64,000 nt of DNA from JAICJR01 sp963848495 (GCA_963848495.1 CAWKDV010000002.1:1550001-1614000), one strand, 5' to 3'. Counted from the first letter of the stretch, positions 27,573 through 35,404 are shown. Numbers and translations: made by a program. The notes: a model not told the origin generated them from the letters alone.

Positions 27573-28472
27573 ATGACCTACTCGATGGTGGCCCGCGACC
27601 CGGAGACGGGTCAGCTCGGGGTTGCCGTGCAGTCGCACTACTTCTCGGTCGGGTCGATCGTCACCTGGGCTGAGCCCGGAGTCGGCGCCGTGGCCACGCA
27701 GTCGTTCGCGGAGCCCTCCTACGGTCCGCAGGGCCTCGAGCTGATCCGCGCCGGGCGCAGCGCCGCGGGAGCGCTCGGGGAGCTGATCGACCGCGACGAC
27801 GGCGAGGCCACGCGGCAGGTGGCGATGATCGACGCCGCCGGGCGGGTGGCCGTGCACACGGGCCGCGCCTGCATCGCGGAGGCCGGCCACCGCGTCGGCG
27901 ACCAGGTGTCGGCGCAGGCGAACATGATGCTGCGCGACACGGTCTGGGACGCGATGGTGGATGCCTACTCGGAGGCCGGCGGCGACCTCGCCGCGCGGCT
28001 CCTCGCGGCGCTCGACGCAGCCGAGGCCGAGGGCGGCGACGTGCGCGGACGGCAGTCGGCGGCGCTGCTCGTCGTGGGCGGCAGGCGCACGGACAGGCCC
28101 TGGCGGGAGCGCCTCATCGAGCTGCGCGTCGAGGACAGCCCCGAGCCGCTCCGCGAGCTGCGGCGCCTGCTCGAGCTGAAGCGCGCCTACGACCGCGTGG
28201 AGAACGCGGAGCAGCTGATCCTCGCGGGCGATGTGCCGGCGGCGCTGGCGCAGTACGACGAGGCGAGCGAGATCGCCCCGGACAACCTCGAGATCGTGTT
28301 CTGGCGCGGCGTGACGCTCGCCGCCGCCGGGAGGGTCGACGAGGCGCGCGCTCAGCTCGATCGCGCCTACGCGGCCAACCCGGGCTGGGCCGAGCTCCTG
28401 GGGCGCCTCGTGTCGATCGGCCTCATCCCGGACAGCCCTGAGCTCATGCAGGCACTCCTGCCAAGCCCGTGA
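27573..28472 (+). CDS. DUF1028 Ntn-hydrolase-like protein with TPR tail
   Basis: 299 aa. The N-terminal 200 residues are DUF1028 (TYSMVARDPETGQLGVAVQSHYFSVGSIV, ATQSFAEPSYGPQGLELI, GHRVGDQVSAQANMML), a fold related to N-terminal-nucleophile hydrolases of unknown substrate. The C-terminal 100 residues contain TPR-like helices (AEQLILAGDVPAALAQYDEASEIAPDN). It sits between rpmA and obg and overlaps the next gene by GTGA, so it is expressed with ribosome-assembly genes. Confidence 0.85.
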   Translation: MTYSMVARDPETGQLGVAVQSHYFSVGSIVTWAEPGVGAVATQSFAEPSYGPQGLELIRAGRSAAGALGELIDRDDGEATRQVAMIDAAGRVAVHTGRACIAEAGHRVGDQVSAQANMMLRDTVWDAMVDAYSEAGGDLAARLLAALDAAEAEGGDVRGRQSAALLVVGGRRTDRPWRERLIELRVEDSPEPLRELRRLLELKRAYDRVENAEQLILAGDVPAALAQYDEASEIAPDNLEIVFWRGVTLAAAGRVDEARAQLDRAYAANPGWAELLGRLVSIGLIPDSPELMQALLPSP

Positions 28473-28849
28473 CCGCGCTCGGCTCCGCTCAGCTGATGGC
28501 GTTCGCGGGCGCCACCGACCTGGACCGCGCGCGCGAGTTCTACGGCAGCGTGCTCGGCCTCGAGCTCGAGCAGGAGGACTCCTTCGCCTGCCAGTTCCGC
28601 TGCGGCGACACGCTCCTGCGCGTCACACGCGTGGACGAGGTGGCGCCCGCGCCGTACACGGTGCTCGGCTGGCGCGTGCCGGACATCGAGTCGGCGATCC
28701 AGGAACTCGCCGGCCGCGGGGTGGAGTTCCAGCGCTACGACGGCATGCGCCAAGACGACCTCGGCGCCTGGAGCGCGCCGAGCGGCGCCCGCGTGGCCTG
28801 GTTCCGCGATCCCGACGGGAACACGCTCTCGATCGTCGAGCTGGCGTAG
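28469..28849 (+). CDS. VOC/glyoxalase-like protein
   Basis: 126-aa vicinal-oxygen-chelate fold protein: TDLDRAREFYGSVLGLELEQED at the N-terminus and WFRDPDGNTLSIVEL at the C-terminus, two beta-alpha-beta modules. The final Glu of IVEL is the usual metal ligand. Substrate unknown. GTG 28469 overlaps the DUF1028 stop; obg follows 2 nt after the end, so translation is coupled. Confidence 0.85.
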   Translation: MTALGSAQLMAFAGATDLDRAREFYGSVLGLELEQEDSFACQFRCGDTLLRVTRVDEVAPAPYTVLGWRVPDIESAIQELAGRGVEFQRYDGMRQDDLGAWSAPSGARVAWFRDPDGNTLSIVELA

Positions 28850-28851
28850 CG

Positions 28852-30150
28852 GTGCTCTACGACCGCGCCAAGATCTTCGTACAGGGCGGCGGCGGCGGCA
28901 ACGGCGTGGTTTCGTTCCGGCGCGAGGCGCACGTGCCGCGCGGCGGCCCGGATGGCGGCGACGGCGGCCGCGGCGCCGACGTCGTGCTCGTCTGCGACCC
29001 GTCGATGCGCGACCTCCAGACGTTCAAGCGGAAGTCGCACTACAAGGCTCAGCGCGGCGGTCACGGCGAGGGCCAGAACCGGCAGGGTGCGAGCCCGGCG
29101 GCGCTCGAGGTGCGCGTGCCGCCCGGCACGGTCGCGGACGACGTCGAGGGGGAGCTGCACTTCGACCTGGTCCAGCCGGGTCAGCGCGCCGTGGTGGCGC
29201 GCGGCGGGCTCGGCGGTCGCGGCAACCGCCACTTCACCACTTCCACGCGGCAGGCGCCGCGCTTCGCCGAGCGTGGGCTGGCGGGCGAGGAGCGCTGGCT
29301 CGAGCTGCGGCTGAAGCTGCTGGCGGACGCCGGGCTCATCGGGCTTCCAAACGCCGGCAAGTCCTCGCTTCTGTCTCGCATCACCCGCGCCCAGCCGAAG
29401 GTGGCCGACTACCCGTTTACAACGCTCGAGCCCGCGCTCGGCACGATCGAGCGCGACGAGCGGCAGCTCGTGGTGGCCGACATCCCGGGCCTGATCGAGG
29501 GAGCCGGCGAGGGCGCCGGCCTCGGCCTCGAGTTCCTCGCGCACGTGGAGCGCACCCGGCTGCTCGTGCACGTGCTCGACCTGGCGCCGCTCGACGGCTC
29601 TGACCCGGTCGAGAACCACGCCACGGTGGAGGCCGAGCTGGCGGGCTACGGAGCGGGACTCGAGCGGCTGCCGCGCGTCCTGGCGCTGTCGAAGGCCGAC
29701 CTCGTGCCGCCCGAGCACGCGGCGGCCGCGCGGGAGGAATGGCGCGAGCGTCTGGGGGAGGAGGTGCTCGACGTGATCCTCACCTCGTCGGCCACGGGCC
29801 AGGGGCTGGAAGAGCTGGTCGACGCGATCTTCCTCGGTGTTCCCGCGGAGGCGCTGCCACTGGGCGCAGCGGACGAACCGCCGGCCGAGCACCGCGTCTA
29901 CCGGCCGGGCGAGGACAGCTTCCGCGTCGAGCGCACCGGCGAGGGCGCTTTCCGGGTCAGCGGCGGTCGGGTCGAGCGCCTGATCTCGCGGCACGACATG
30001 GACAACGAGGACGCGCAGCGCTACGTGGAGGACCGCCTGCGGGCTCTCGGCGTGATCCGCGCCCTCGAGGCTGCCGGCTTCGAGCCCGGCGACGACGTGG
30101 AGATCGCCGGCATCGTGTTCGAGCTCGACCCGGGCGCGCCGCTGCGATGA
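28852..30150 (+). CDS. obg: GTPase Obg
   Basis: Essential large-subunit assembly and stress GTPase. 432 aa. The glycine-rich Obg domain is at 1-160 (FVQGGGGGNGVVSFRREAHVPRGG). G1 GLPNAGKSS is at 164-172, with G3 DIPGLIEGA and G4 SKAD. A C-terminal OCT domain (about 340-420) is present, as in actinobacteria and Firmicutes. The start is GTG 28852. Its TGA overlaps the next ATG (ATGA). Confidence 0.96.
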   Translation: MLYDRAKIFVQGGGGGNGVVSFRREAHVPRGGPDGGDGGRGADVVLVCDPSMRDLQTFKRKSHYKAQRGGHGEGQNRQGASPAALEVRVPPGTVADDVEGELHFDLVQPGQRAVVARGGLGGRGNRHFTTSTRQAPRFAERGLAGEERWLELRLKLLADAGLIGLPNAGKSSLLSRITRAQPKVADYPFTTLEPALGTIERDERQLVVADIPGLIEGAGEGAGLGLEFLAHVERTRLLVHVLDLAPLDGSDPVENHATVEAELAGYGAGLERLPRVLALSKADLVPPEHAAAAREEWRERLGEEVLDVILTSSATGQGLEELVDAIFLGVPAEALPLGAADEPPAEHRVYRPGEDSFRVERTGEGAFRVSGGRVERLISRHDMDNEDAQRYVEDRLRALGVIRALEAAGFEPGDDVEIAGIVFELDPGAPLR

Positions 30151-30899
30151 GCGCGCACCGGGGCATCTTCGTAGCGCCGTTCGACGAGCTGTCGGATCCG
30201 CGGGTCGTGGCGGAGCTGGCAGCGGCCGCCGAGGAGCGCGGCTTCGATGGCTTCTTCCTCTGGGATCACGTGAACTACCGTCCGCCGACCCGTGCCGTGG
30301 CAGACCCCTGGGTTGCGCTCAGCGCGATCGCCTGCGCGACCAGGCGGATCCGTATCGGGCCGCTGGTCACCCCGCTGTCCCGGCGGCGGGTACAGAAGGT
30401 GGCGCGCGAGACCGCCACCCTCGACCTGCTGAGCGACGGACGGCTCGTCTTCGGCGTCGGGCTCGGGAGCGACCGCAACGGTGAGCTCGAGCCGTTCGGC
30501 GAGGTCACGGACCCGCGGGAACGCGCCAGGCTGCTCGACGAGCGCTTGGAGCGGCTGGCGGAGTTCTGGGACGGGGAGTTCGAGCCTCTGCCGGTTCAGC
30601 GGCCGCGCCCGCCGGTGTGGGTGGCCGGCCGCTGGCCAAGCCGCCGACCGTTGCTCCGCGCCGCGCGCTGGGACGGCTTCTTCCCAATCGAGATGGAGGA
30701 GCCGGACCAGCTCGCCGAGCTGGTGGCGGAGGTGCGCGATCTGCGCGGCGGGGACCTCGGCTCCTTCGACGTCGTGGCCGAGGGCAGGCCGGGTACCGAC
30801 CCCGCCCCGTGGGAGGCCGCCGGCGCGACCTGGTGGCTAACGAGCTTCGGCCAGACCCCCACAGAGGTGGAGGTACGCGCCGCAATCGAGGCTGGGTAG
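30147..30899 (+). CDS. LLM-class flavin-dependent oxidoreductase
   Basis: Luciferase-like monooxygenase family, 250 aa, shorter than the usual 300 or so. Signatures: AAAAEERGFDGFFLWDHV, RIRIGPLVTPLSRRRVQKVARETATLDLLSDGRLVFGVGLGSD (F420/FMN-binding), and the barrel end RAARWDGFFP. F420 use is plausible in this lineage but not shown. Coupled to obg by ATGA. A short hairpin (30904-30911 with 30946-30953) after the stop may end the operon. Confidence 0.85.
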   Translation: MSAHRGIFVAPFDELSDPRVVAELAAAAEERGFDGFFLWDHVNYRPPTRAVADPWVALSAIACATRRIRIGPLVTPLSRRRVQKVARETATLDLLSDGRLVFGVGLGSDRNGELEPFGEVTDPRERARLLDERLERLAEFWDGEFEPLPVQRPRPPVWVAGRWPSRRPLLRAARWDGFFPIEMEEPDQLAELVAEVRDLRGGDLGSFDVVAEGRPGTDPAPWEAAGATWWLTSFGQTPTEVEVRAAIEAG

Positions 30900-30980
30900 C
30901 CGTGCAGGCACAGTCGGTCGCCGGTTAGCCGCACCGCGAATCGAAGTGCCTGCCGCACTGGAGGGTGGCGCGCGGGCGCC

Positions 30981-30986
30981 TAGCTT
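30981..30986 (+). promoter_or_regulatory. -10-like TAGCTT before the 28-aa gene
   Basis: TAGCTT with 7 nt to the ATG at 30994, the same geometry as neighbouring short-leader genes. Confidence 0.35.
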
Positions 30987-30993
30987 TGGCGCC

Positions 30994-31080
30994 ATGACCG
31001 TTCGCTCTCTCACCATCATCTTCAGCGGCTTCGCCGCGCTGATGGCCGCCATCCCGGTCGGCTTCGCCATCTTCGGCTGA
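30994..31080 (+). CDS. 28-aa hydrophobic mini-protein
   Basis: ATG 30994 to TGA 31080 encodes MTVRSLTIIFSGFAALMAAI and PVGFAIFG, essentially one transmembrane helix with a single Arg near the N-terminus. It sits alone between the LLM gene and proB with its own -10-like hexamer 7 nt before the ATG. Could be a small membrane regulator or a leader peptide for proB. Not recognised as any known family; chance cannot be excluded at this length. Confidence 0.4.
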   Translation: MTVRSLTIIFSGFAALMAAIPVGFAIFG

Positions 31081-31104
31081 GCGCCCGGCGGCCTCCGCTG
31101 CCCA

Positions 31105-31110
31105 TAACCT
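31105..31110 (+). promoter_or_regulatory. -10-like TAACCT before proB
   Basis: TAACCT with 7 nt to the proB GTG. Confidence 0.4.
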
Positions 31111-31117
31111 TCGCCGC

Positions 31118-32218
31118 GTGAGCGTGGCAGTCGTAAAGCTCGGCTCGAGCATCGTGGCCGACGACCGTGGTGTGGTCCGCCGCGAGTCGCTCGAGCGCCT
31201 GTGCGCGGAGGTCGCATCGCTGCACGCCGCCCGGCAGAAGCTGGTGATCGTCACCTCCGGGGCCATCGCGCGCGGCATGGGCGTGATGGAGCTGCCGCTG
31301 CGGCCGCGGGCCATGGACGAGCTGCAGGCCGCCTCAGCGGTGGGCCAGGGCAAGCTGTTCCGCGTCTACGACGAGCTGCTCCAGGGCCATGGCGTCCGCA
31401 GCGCGCAGGTGCTGCTCACGTTCTTCGACATGTCGGCCCGCAGCCACTACCTGAACGCGCGCCAGACGCTGCGCAGGCTGCTCGAGTGGGACGTGGTGCC
31501 GGTGATCAACGAGAACGACACCACCACCACGGACGAGATCTCGTTCGGCGACAACGACTTCCTCGCGGCCCAGGTGGCGATCCTGCTCGACGCGGGGCTC
31601 CTGCTGCTGCTCACCGACACCGACGGGCTCTATACGGGCGACCCGCGCCGGGACCCGGCGGCGGTGCCGGTGCCGGAGGTCACGGACTTCGACGCGCTCG
31701 AGCGGATCGACATCGCGCTGTCCACCTCGCCGCTCGGCTCGGGCGGGATGCGCTCGAAGGTGGTGGCGGCGGAGATGGCCACCGCGGCCGGGATCCCGGC
31801 GGTGATCGCCAGCGGCACGCGCGAGGGCGTGATCGGCGCGGCGCTGCGCGGCGAGGCGCTCGGCACGCGCTTCCAGCCGCAGGCCGGCCGCGTGTCGAGC
31901 TTCAAGCTGTGGCTGAAGTACGCGAAGCCGAGCCACGGGCGGATCGTGGTGGACGCCGGCGCCGAGCACGCGCTGCGCGAGCGCGGCACCAGCCTACTGC
32001 CCGTGGGCGTCGTCGAGGTGCAGGGGGAGTTCCAGGCGGGCGACGCCGTGGAGGTGTCGGCCGCGGGCAGCAACGGCGGGGCGATCGGCAAGGGGATCGT
32101 CAACTACTCGGCCGAGGAGCTGCGCCGGATCAAGGGGCTTAAGACCTCCGAGGTGCGCGAGCTGCTGCCCCGCGCGAGCGAGGAGGCCGTGCACCGCGAC
32201 TACTTCGTGCTCGAGTAG
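31118..32218 (+). CDS. proB: Glutamate 5-kinase
   Basis: First step of proline synthesis. 366 aa. Amino-acid-kinase domain with VVKLGSSIV (phosphate), VTSGAIARGM, INENDTTTTDEISFGDNDFLAAQVA (glutamate/Mg) and LLTDTDGLYTGDPR. The C-terminal PUA domain (about 275-360; SHGRIVVDAGAEHALRERGTSLLPVG) is present. proA follows after 45 nt, apparently with its own promoter. Confidence 0.96.
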   Translation: MSVAVVKLGSSIVADDRGVVRRESLERLCAEVASLHAARQKLVIVTSGAIARGMGVMELPLRPRAMDELQAASAVGQGKLFRVYDELLQGHGVRSAQVLLTFFDMSARSHYLNARQTLRRLLEWDVVPVINENDTTTTDEISFGDNDFLAAQVAILLDAGLLLLLTDTDGLYTGDPRRDPAAVPVPEVTDFDALERIDIALSTSPLGSGGMRSKVVAAEMATAAGIPAVIASGTREGVIGAALRGEALGTRFQPQAGRVSSFKLWLKYAKPSHGRIVVDAGAEHALRERGTSLLPVGVVEVQGEFQAGDAVEVSAAGSNGGAIGKGIVNYSAEELRRIKGLKTSEVRELLPRASEEAVHRDYFVLE

Positions 32219-32251
32219 CGGCGAGCAGGGCGAGGTCTCCACGGCTGCCGG

Positions 32252-32257
32252 TACCCT
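32252..32257 (+). promoter_or_regulatory. -10-like TACCCT before proA
   Basis: TACCCT with 6 nt to the proA GTG; suggests separate leaderless expression of proA. Confidence 0.4.
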
Positions 32258-32263
32258 TGTCCG

Positions 32264-33535
32264 GTGGCCACCACCACCGCATCCGTAGCCGAGATCTGCG
32301 CCGGCGCCAAGCGTGCGTCGCGCCGCCTCGCGCAGCTCGACACCGACACCCGCAACGCCGCGCTCCACGCGATGGCGGCTGCGCTCGAGGAGCGGATGGA
32401 CGAGGTGCTCGAGGCCAATGCGCGCGACATGGAGGCCGGCCGCGACGCCGAGCTCCACAGCTCGCTGCTCGACCGGCTGCTGCTCACGCCGGAGCGGATC
32501 GCCGGAATCGCGCGCGACACGCGCGCCGTCGCCGCGCTGCCCGACCCCGTCGGCGAGACGATCGACGGCCACCGCCTGTACAACGGCCTCGACCTGCGGC
32601 GCGTGCGCGTGCCGCTCGGAGTGGTCGCGGTGGTCTACGAGGCCCGGCCGAACGTGACGATCGACTGCACCGCGCTCTGCATCAAGTCCGGCAACGCGAT
32701 CGTGTTGCGCGGGTCGTCCACGGCGGCTCACTCGAACGCGGTGCTTGCGACGATCGCCTCGGAGGCGGCTCTCTCCGCTGGGCTCCCCGAGGGCTCCGTC
32801 TCGCTCGTGGCCGGCGGTGGCCGCGACGAGCTGCGCGAGCTGGCGCAGCAGGAGGGGCTGGTCGACCTGATCATCCCTCGCGGGGGCGAGGGGCTGAAGG
32901 CGGCGCTCAAGGAGCACGCCCGGGTGCCGGTGATCTACGCGGCGTCAGGGAACTGCCACGTCTACGTCGACGAGAGCGCCGACCTCGACGATGCCGTGCG
33001 CATCGTGGTCAACGCCAAGGTGCAGCGGCCGGGAGTGTGCAACGCGGCGGAGACGCTGGTCGTGCACGCGGGCATCGCGCCGGCGTTCCTGCCGCGCGCG
33101 CTGCACGAGCTGCGCGAGGCGGGCGTCGAGCTGCGCGTGGACGAGCGCACGCGGGCGCTGGCGGGCGAGCTGGCCTCTTCTCTGAACGACGCCAGCGAGG
33201 AGGATTGGGCCACCGAGTACCACGCGCTGATCCTGGCGGTGAAGATGGTCGACTCGCCCGGGGAGGCGATCGAGCACGTCAACCGCTACACGAGCGGGCA
33301 CTCGGACGCGATCGTCACCGGCTCGACCGACACGGCGCGCGCCTTCACCCAGGGTGTCGACAGCGCCTGCGTCTACGTCAACGCCTCCACGCGCTTCACC
33401 GACGGCGGTGAGTTCGGCATGGGCGCCGAGATCGGCAACTCCACCCAGAAGCTTCACGCGCGCGGGCCGATCGGGCTGCGCGAGCTCTGCACCTACAAGT
33501 ACGTGGTCGAGGGCACGGGTCAGGTGAGGGAGTAG
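32264..33535 (+). CDS. proA: Gamma-glutamyl phosphate reductase
   Basis: Reduces glutamyl-5-phosphate to the semialdehyde. 423 aa, aldehyde-dehydrogenase fold. VPLGVVAVVYEARPNVTID and KSGNAIVLRGS bind NADPH; the catalytic Cys is in RPGVCNAAETLV; TRFTDGGEFGMGAEIGNSTQKLHARGPIGL is the C-terminal signature. GTG 32264. nadD begins 14 nt after the stop. Confidence 0.96.
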   Translation: MATTTASVAEICAGAKRASRRLAQLDTDTRNAALHAMAAALEERMDEVLEANARDMEAGRDAELHSSLLDRLLLTPERIAGIARDTRAVAALPDPVGETIDGHRLYNGLDLRRVRVPLGVVAVVYEARPNVTIDCTALCIKSGNAIVLRGSSTAAHSNAVLATIASEAALSAGLPEGSVSLVAGGGRDELRELAQQEGLVDLIIPRGGEGLKAALKEHARVPVIYAASGNCHVYVDESADLDDAVRIVVNAKVQRPGVCNAAETLVVHAGIAPAFLPRALHELREAGVELRVDERTRALAGELASSLNDASEEDWATEYHALILAVKMVDSPGEAIEHVNRYTSGHSDAIVTGSTDTARAFTQGVDSACVYVNASTRFTDGGEFGMGAEIGNSTQKLHARGPIGLRELCTYKYVVEGTGQVRE

Positions 33536-33549
33536 TAGCCGTCGCGCGA

Positions 33550-34176
33550 GTGGGCATCCTCGGCGGGACCTTCAACCCGCCCCACATCGGGCATCTGATC
33601 TGCGCGCAGGAGGCGATCGTGCAGCTCGGGCTGGACACGGTCCTCTGGGTCCCGGCCGGCGTACCGCCGCACCGCGAGATCGAGCAGGACCCGGGCGCGG
33701 AGGCGCGCTTCGAGATGGTCGAGCTGACCGTGGCCGACGACGCGCGCTTCGAGGCGTCGCGCATGGAGCTCGAGCGCGAGGGGCCGTCGTACACGGTCGA
33801 CACGCTGCGGGAGTTGCACTCGCGCTCCGAGGCCGAGCTGTTCCTGCTGCTCGGCGGCGACCAGGCGGCGACCCTGCGCGCCTGGCACGAGCCCGAGGAG
33901 GTGCTGCAGCTGGCCACGGTGGCCGTGGTCGAGCGCACCGGCTGGCAGCGGCCGGCGGTGGGGGTGAGGCTGTCGGGCCTGCCGGGCGCGGGCAAGATTC
34001 GCTTCTTCGAGATGCCGCGCGTGGACGTGTCGTCGTCGCTGATCCGCCGCCGGGCCGGGGCCGGGCAGCCGATCCGCTACCTGGTGGCCGACAAGGTGGC
34101 GAACTTCATCGGCGCGCAGAGCCTGTACGGGTCGTCGGCGCCCGCGCCCGCGCCCGTGGAGGCGGTGGCGGAATGA
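33550..34176 (+). CDS. nadD: Nicotinate-mononucleotide adenylyltransferase
   Basis: Forms deamido-NAD from NaMN and ATP. 208 aa. The class I nucleotidyltransferase motif GGTFNPPHIGH is at residues 5-15; the C-terminal ISSS-equivalent VDVSSSLIRRR binds ATP phosphate. GTG 33550 is the first usable in-frame start after proA. A 15-residue Pro/Ala tail is extra. Overlaps rsfS by ATGA. Confidence 0.94.
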   Translation: MGILGGTFNPPHIGHLICAQEAIVQLGLDTVLWVPAGVPPHREIEQDPGAEARFEMVELTVADDARFEASRMELEREGPSYTVDTLRELHSRSEAELFLLLGGDQAATLRAWHEPEEVLQLATVAVVERTGWQRPAVGVRLSGLPGAGKIRFFEMPRVDVSSSLIRRRAGAGQPIRYLVADKVANFIGAQSLYGSSAPAPAPVEAVAE

Positions 34177-34526
34177 GCGCGGACGTGTCCCTCGAGCTCG
34201 CCGAGCGGATCGCGGAGATCGCCTCCGACAAGAAGGCGATCGACGTCCGCCTGCTCGACCTGCGCGACGCCGTCGGCTACACCGACTACTTCCTCATCTG
34301 CAGCGGCAATACCGAGCGCCAGGCCAAGGCGATCCACGACGCGATCCACCTGGAGCTGAAGGACGAACGCGGCCTGCTGCCGCGGCGGGTCGAGGGCGAG
34401 CGCCAGGCGCGCTGGATCCTGATGGACTACCTCGACTGCGTAGTCCACATCTTCACCCCCGAGGCACGGGCCTTCTACCGCCTCGAGCAGCTCTGGGGCG
34501 AAGTGCCGGCCCGCTCGGTGGGCTAG
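34173..34526 (+). CDS. rsfS: Ribosome silencing factor RsfS
   Basis: Binds L14 and blocks subunit joining in starvation. 117 aa. DYFLICSGNTERQAKAIHDAI and the WILMDYLDCVVHIFTPEARAFYRLEQLWGE signature are intact. ATG 34173 overlaps the nadD stop. The 3' 42 nt are imperfectly duplicated at 34773-34814, and its TAG shares CTAG with a converging small gene. Confidence 0.94.
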   Translation: MSADVSLELAERIAEIASDKKAIDVRLLDLRDAVGYTDYFLICSGNTERQAKAIHDAIHLELKDERGLLPRRVEGERQARWILMDYLDCVVHIFTPEARAFYRLEQLWGEVPARSVG

Positions 34527-34687
34527 CGCCGGCGAGTGGCGGCATTCGGGACGTCGTATCCGTGTGCTCCCTGAGTGTCGCGCGGCTTGGCGGCCTCCCT
34601 TTGCGCCCAGCGCATCCGGCGGGCGGCGCGGCGGTCCTGCCACCGCTTGAGCGGACCAGTTCGCTTCGAGCCTGCCTCCTCGGCCAT
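34523..34687 (-). CDS. Small highly basic protein (54 aa)
   Basis: ATG at 34687 is preceded by a near-perfect AAGGAGG, the best ribosome site in the neighbourhood. A TTTAGCAT-like -10 lies further upstream on the same strand. The 54-residue product (AGSKRTGPLKRWQDRRAARR then MRWAQREAAKP) is about one quarter Arg/Lys, with no cysteines or TM helix, so nucleic-acid or ribosome binding is possible. Family not recognised. The stop overlaps the rsfS stop at CTAG, and the gene is sandwiched between rsfS and a duplicated rsfS tail. Confidence 0.7.
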   Translation of the reverse strand: MAEEAGSKRTGPLKRWQDRRAARRMRWAQREAAKPRDTQGAHGYDVPNAATRRR

Positions 34688-34772
34688 GGCGATCCTCCTT
34701 GGTTCGCGAGTCCTGCGAGCCGATGCTAAACACGACTTGATCGCTCTGCAAGCGCACACCTGCGACCGCGGC

Positions 34773-34814
34773 GAGCAGCCGTGGGGCGAGGTCCCGGCCC
34801 GCTCGCTCGGGTAG
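34773..34814 (+). repeat. Duplicated 3' tail of rsfS
   Basis: 35 of 42 nt match rsfS 34485-34526, including the stop; it encodes EQPWGEVPARSLG versus EQLWGEVPARSVG. The upstream rsfS body is absent, so this is a fragment. Confidence 0.75.
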
Positions 34815-34824
34815 TCGGGTTTTT

Positions 34825-34843
34825 GGCTTAGTAGAGCCTTTTT
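34825..34843 (+). terminator. Intrinsic terminator after the duplicated tail
   Basis: GGCTT / GAGCC stem, AGTA loop, then TTTTT. It likely ends transcription from the nadD-rsfS unit. Confidence 0.6.
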
Positions 34844-34860
34844 CCATCCGACACACGAAC

Positions 34861-34866
34861 TAGTGT
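34861..34866 (+). promoter_or_regulatory. -10-like TAGTGT before the endonuclease gene
   Basis: TAGTGT with 7 nt to GTG 34874, lying in a small CGAAC/GTTCG inverted repeat (34856-34869). Confidence 0.4.
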
Positions 34867-34873
34867 TCGGGTA

Positions 34874-35392
34874 GTGGAGCTCACAACGGATCAGAAGGGC
34901 GGCATAGCAGAGCTGGCCATCGCCTGGGAGGCCGCCGAGCTCGGGATAGGCGTGTTCAAGCCACTGACCGACGGGGAGCGGTATGACCTGATCTTCGACT
35001 TGCGACCCCAGATACTGCGGGTGCAGTGCAAGTGGGCGGTCCGCATTGGCGAGGTGGTCTCCGTCCGATGTCAGAGCACCAGACGTTCGGCGAACGGGAT
35101 GCTGTGGCGTTCGTACACCGCCGACGAGATCGACGCGATCGCCGCGTACTGCGCGGACCTCCGGCAGTCCTACCTGTTGCCGATATCGTTGGTGGCGGGA
35201 CGGCGCAACGTCCACCTGAGGCTGTCGCCGGCCAGGAACAACCAGGTTCGTGGCGTAAACTTCGCTGACGATTACCGGCTCGGGGCTATAGCTCAGCTGG
35301 GAGAGCGTCCGGCTGGCAGCCGGAAGGTCGGGGGTTCGAATCCCCCTAGCTCCACTGAAAAAGCCGCCCACAGAGGGCGGCTTTTCTCGTGA
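34874..35392 (+). CDS. Group I intron-associated-type PD-(D/E)XK endonuclease, ORF runs through tRNA-Ala
   Basis: 172 aa. Residues 1-136 resemble the PDDEXK_5 nuclease family: Glu13 in helix 1 (GGIAELAIAWEAAELG), Asp38 (RYDLIF) and the Q51-x-K53 variant of the (D/E)xK motif (RVQCKWA), then ILPISLV-type and FADDYRLG strands. Residues 137-161 (GAIAQLGERPAGSRKVGG...) are encoded by the complete tRNA-Ala gene, and 162-172 by the terminator stem. Family members elsewhere, from memory, carry the same tRNA-derived tail. A tRNA-anchored mobile or formerly mobile nuclease is inferred; activity is unproven. Confidence 0.8.
   Translation: MELTTDQKGGIAELAIAWEAAELGIGVFKPLTDGERYDLIFDLRPQILRVQCKWAVRIGEVVSVRCQSTRRSANGMLWRSYTADEIDAIAAYCADLRQSYLLPISLVAGRRNVHLRLSPARNNQVRGVNFADDYRLGAIAQLGERPAGSRKVGGSNPPSSTEKAAHRGRLFS
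35256..35261 (+). promoter_or_regulatory. -10-like TAAACT, tRNA-Ala promoter inside the nuclease gene
   Basis: TAAACT 20 nt before the tRNA 5' end, within the nuclease coding sequence. It would allow tRNA-Ala transcription independent of the nuclease gene. Confidence 0.4.
35282..35354 (+). tRNA. tRNA-Ala (GGC)
   Basis: 73 nt, full cloverleaf. The acceptor GGGGCTA pairs with TAGCTCC and includes the G3-U70 wobble that defines alanine identity. Anticodon stem TCCGG/CCGGA with loop CTGGCAG gives anticodon GGC (codon GCC). T-arm GGGGG/CCCCC around TTCGAAT. Discriminator A; no encoded CCA. It lies wholly inside the frame of the upstream endonuclease. Confidence 0.97.
35359..35385. terminator. Bidirectional intrinsic terminator after tRNA-Ala
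   Basis: 11-bp stem (AAAAGCCGCCC with its complement, arms 35359-35369 and 35375-35385), ACAGA loop, T-run on both strands. It serves the tRNA and the converging coiled-coil gene. Confidence 0.8.
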
Positions 35393-35404
35393 CGGGGCGG
35401 GCCG

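Noticed and set aside
34575..34814. 79-codon plus-strand ORF containing the rsfS-like tail
   Set aside because: It is antisense to the well-supported 54-aa gene over most of its length; only the last 42 nt are meaningful, as a duplicated fragment.
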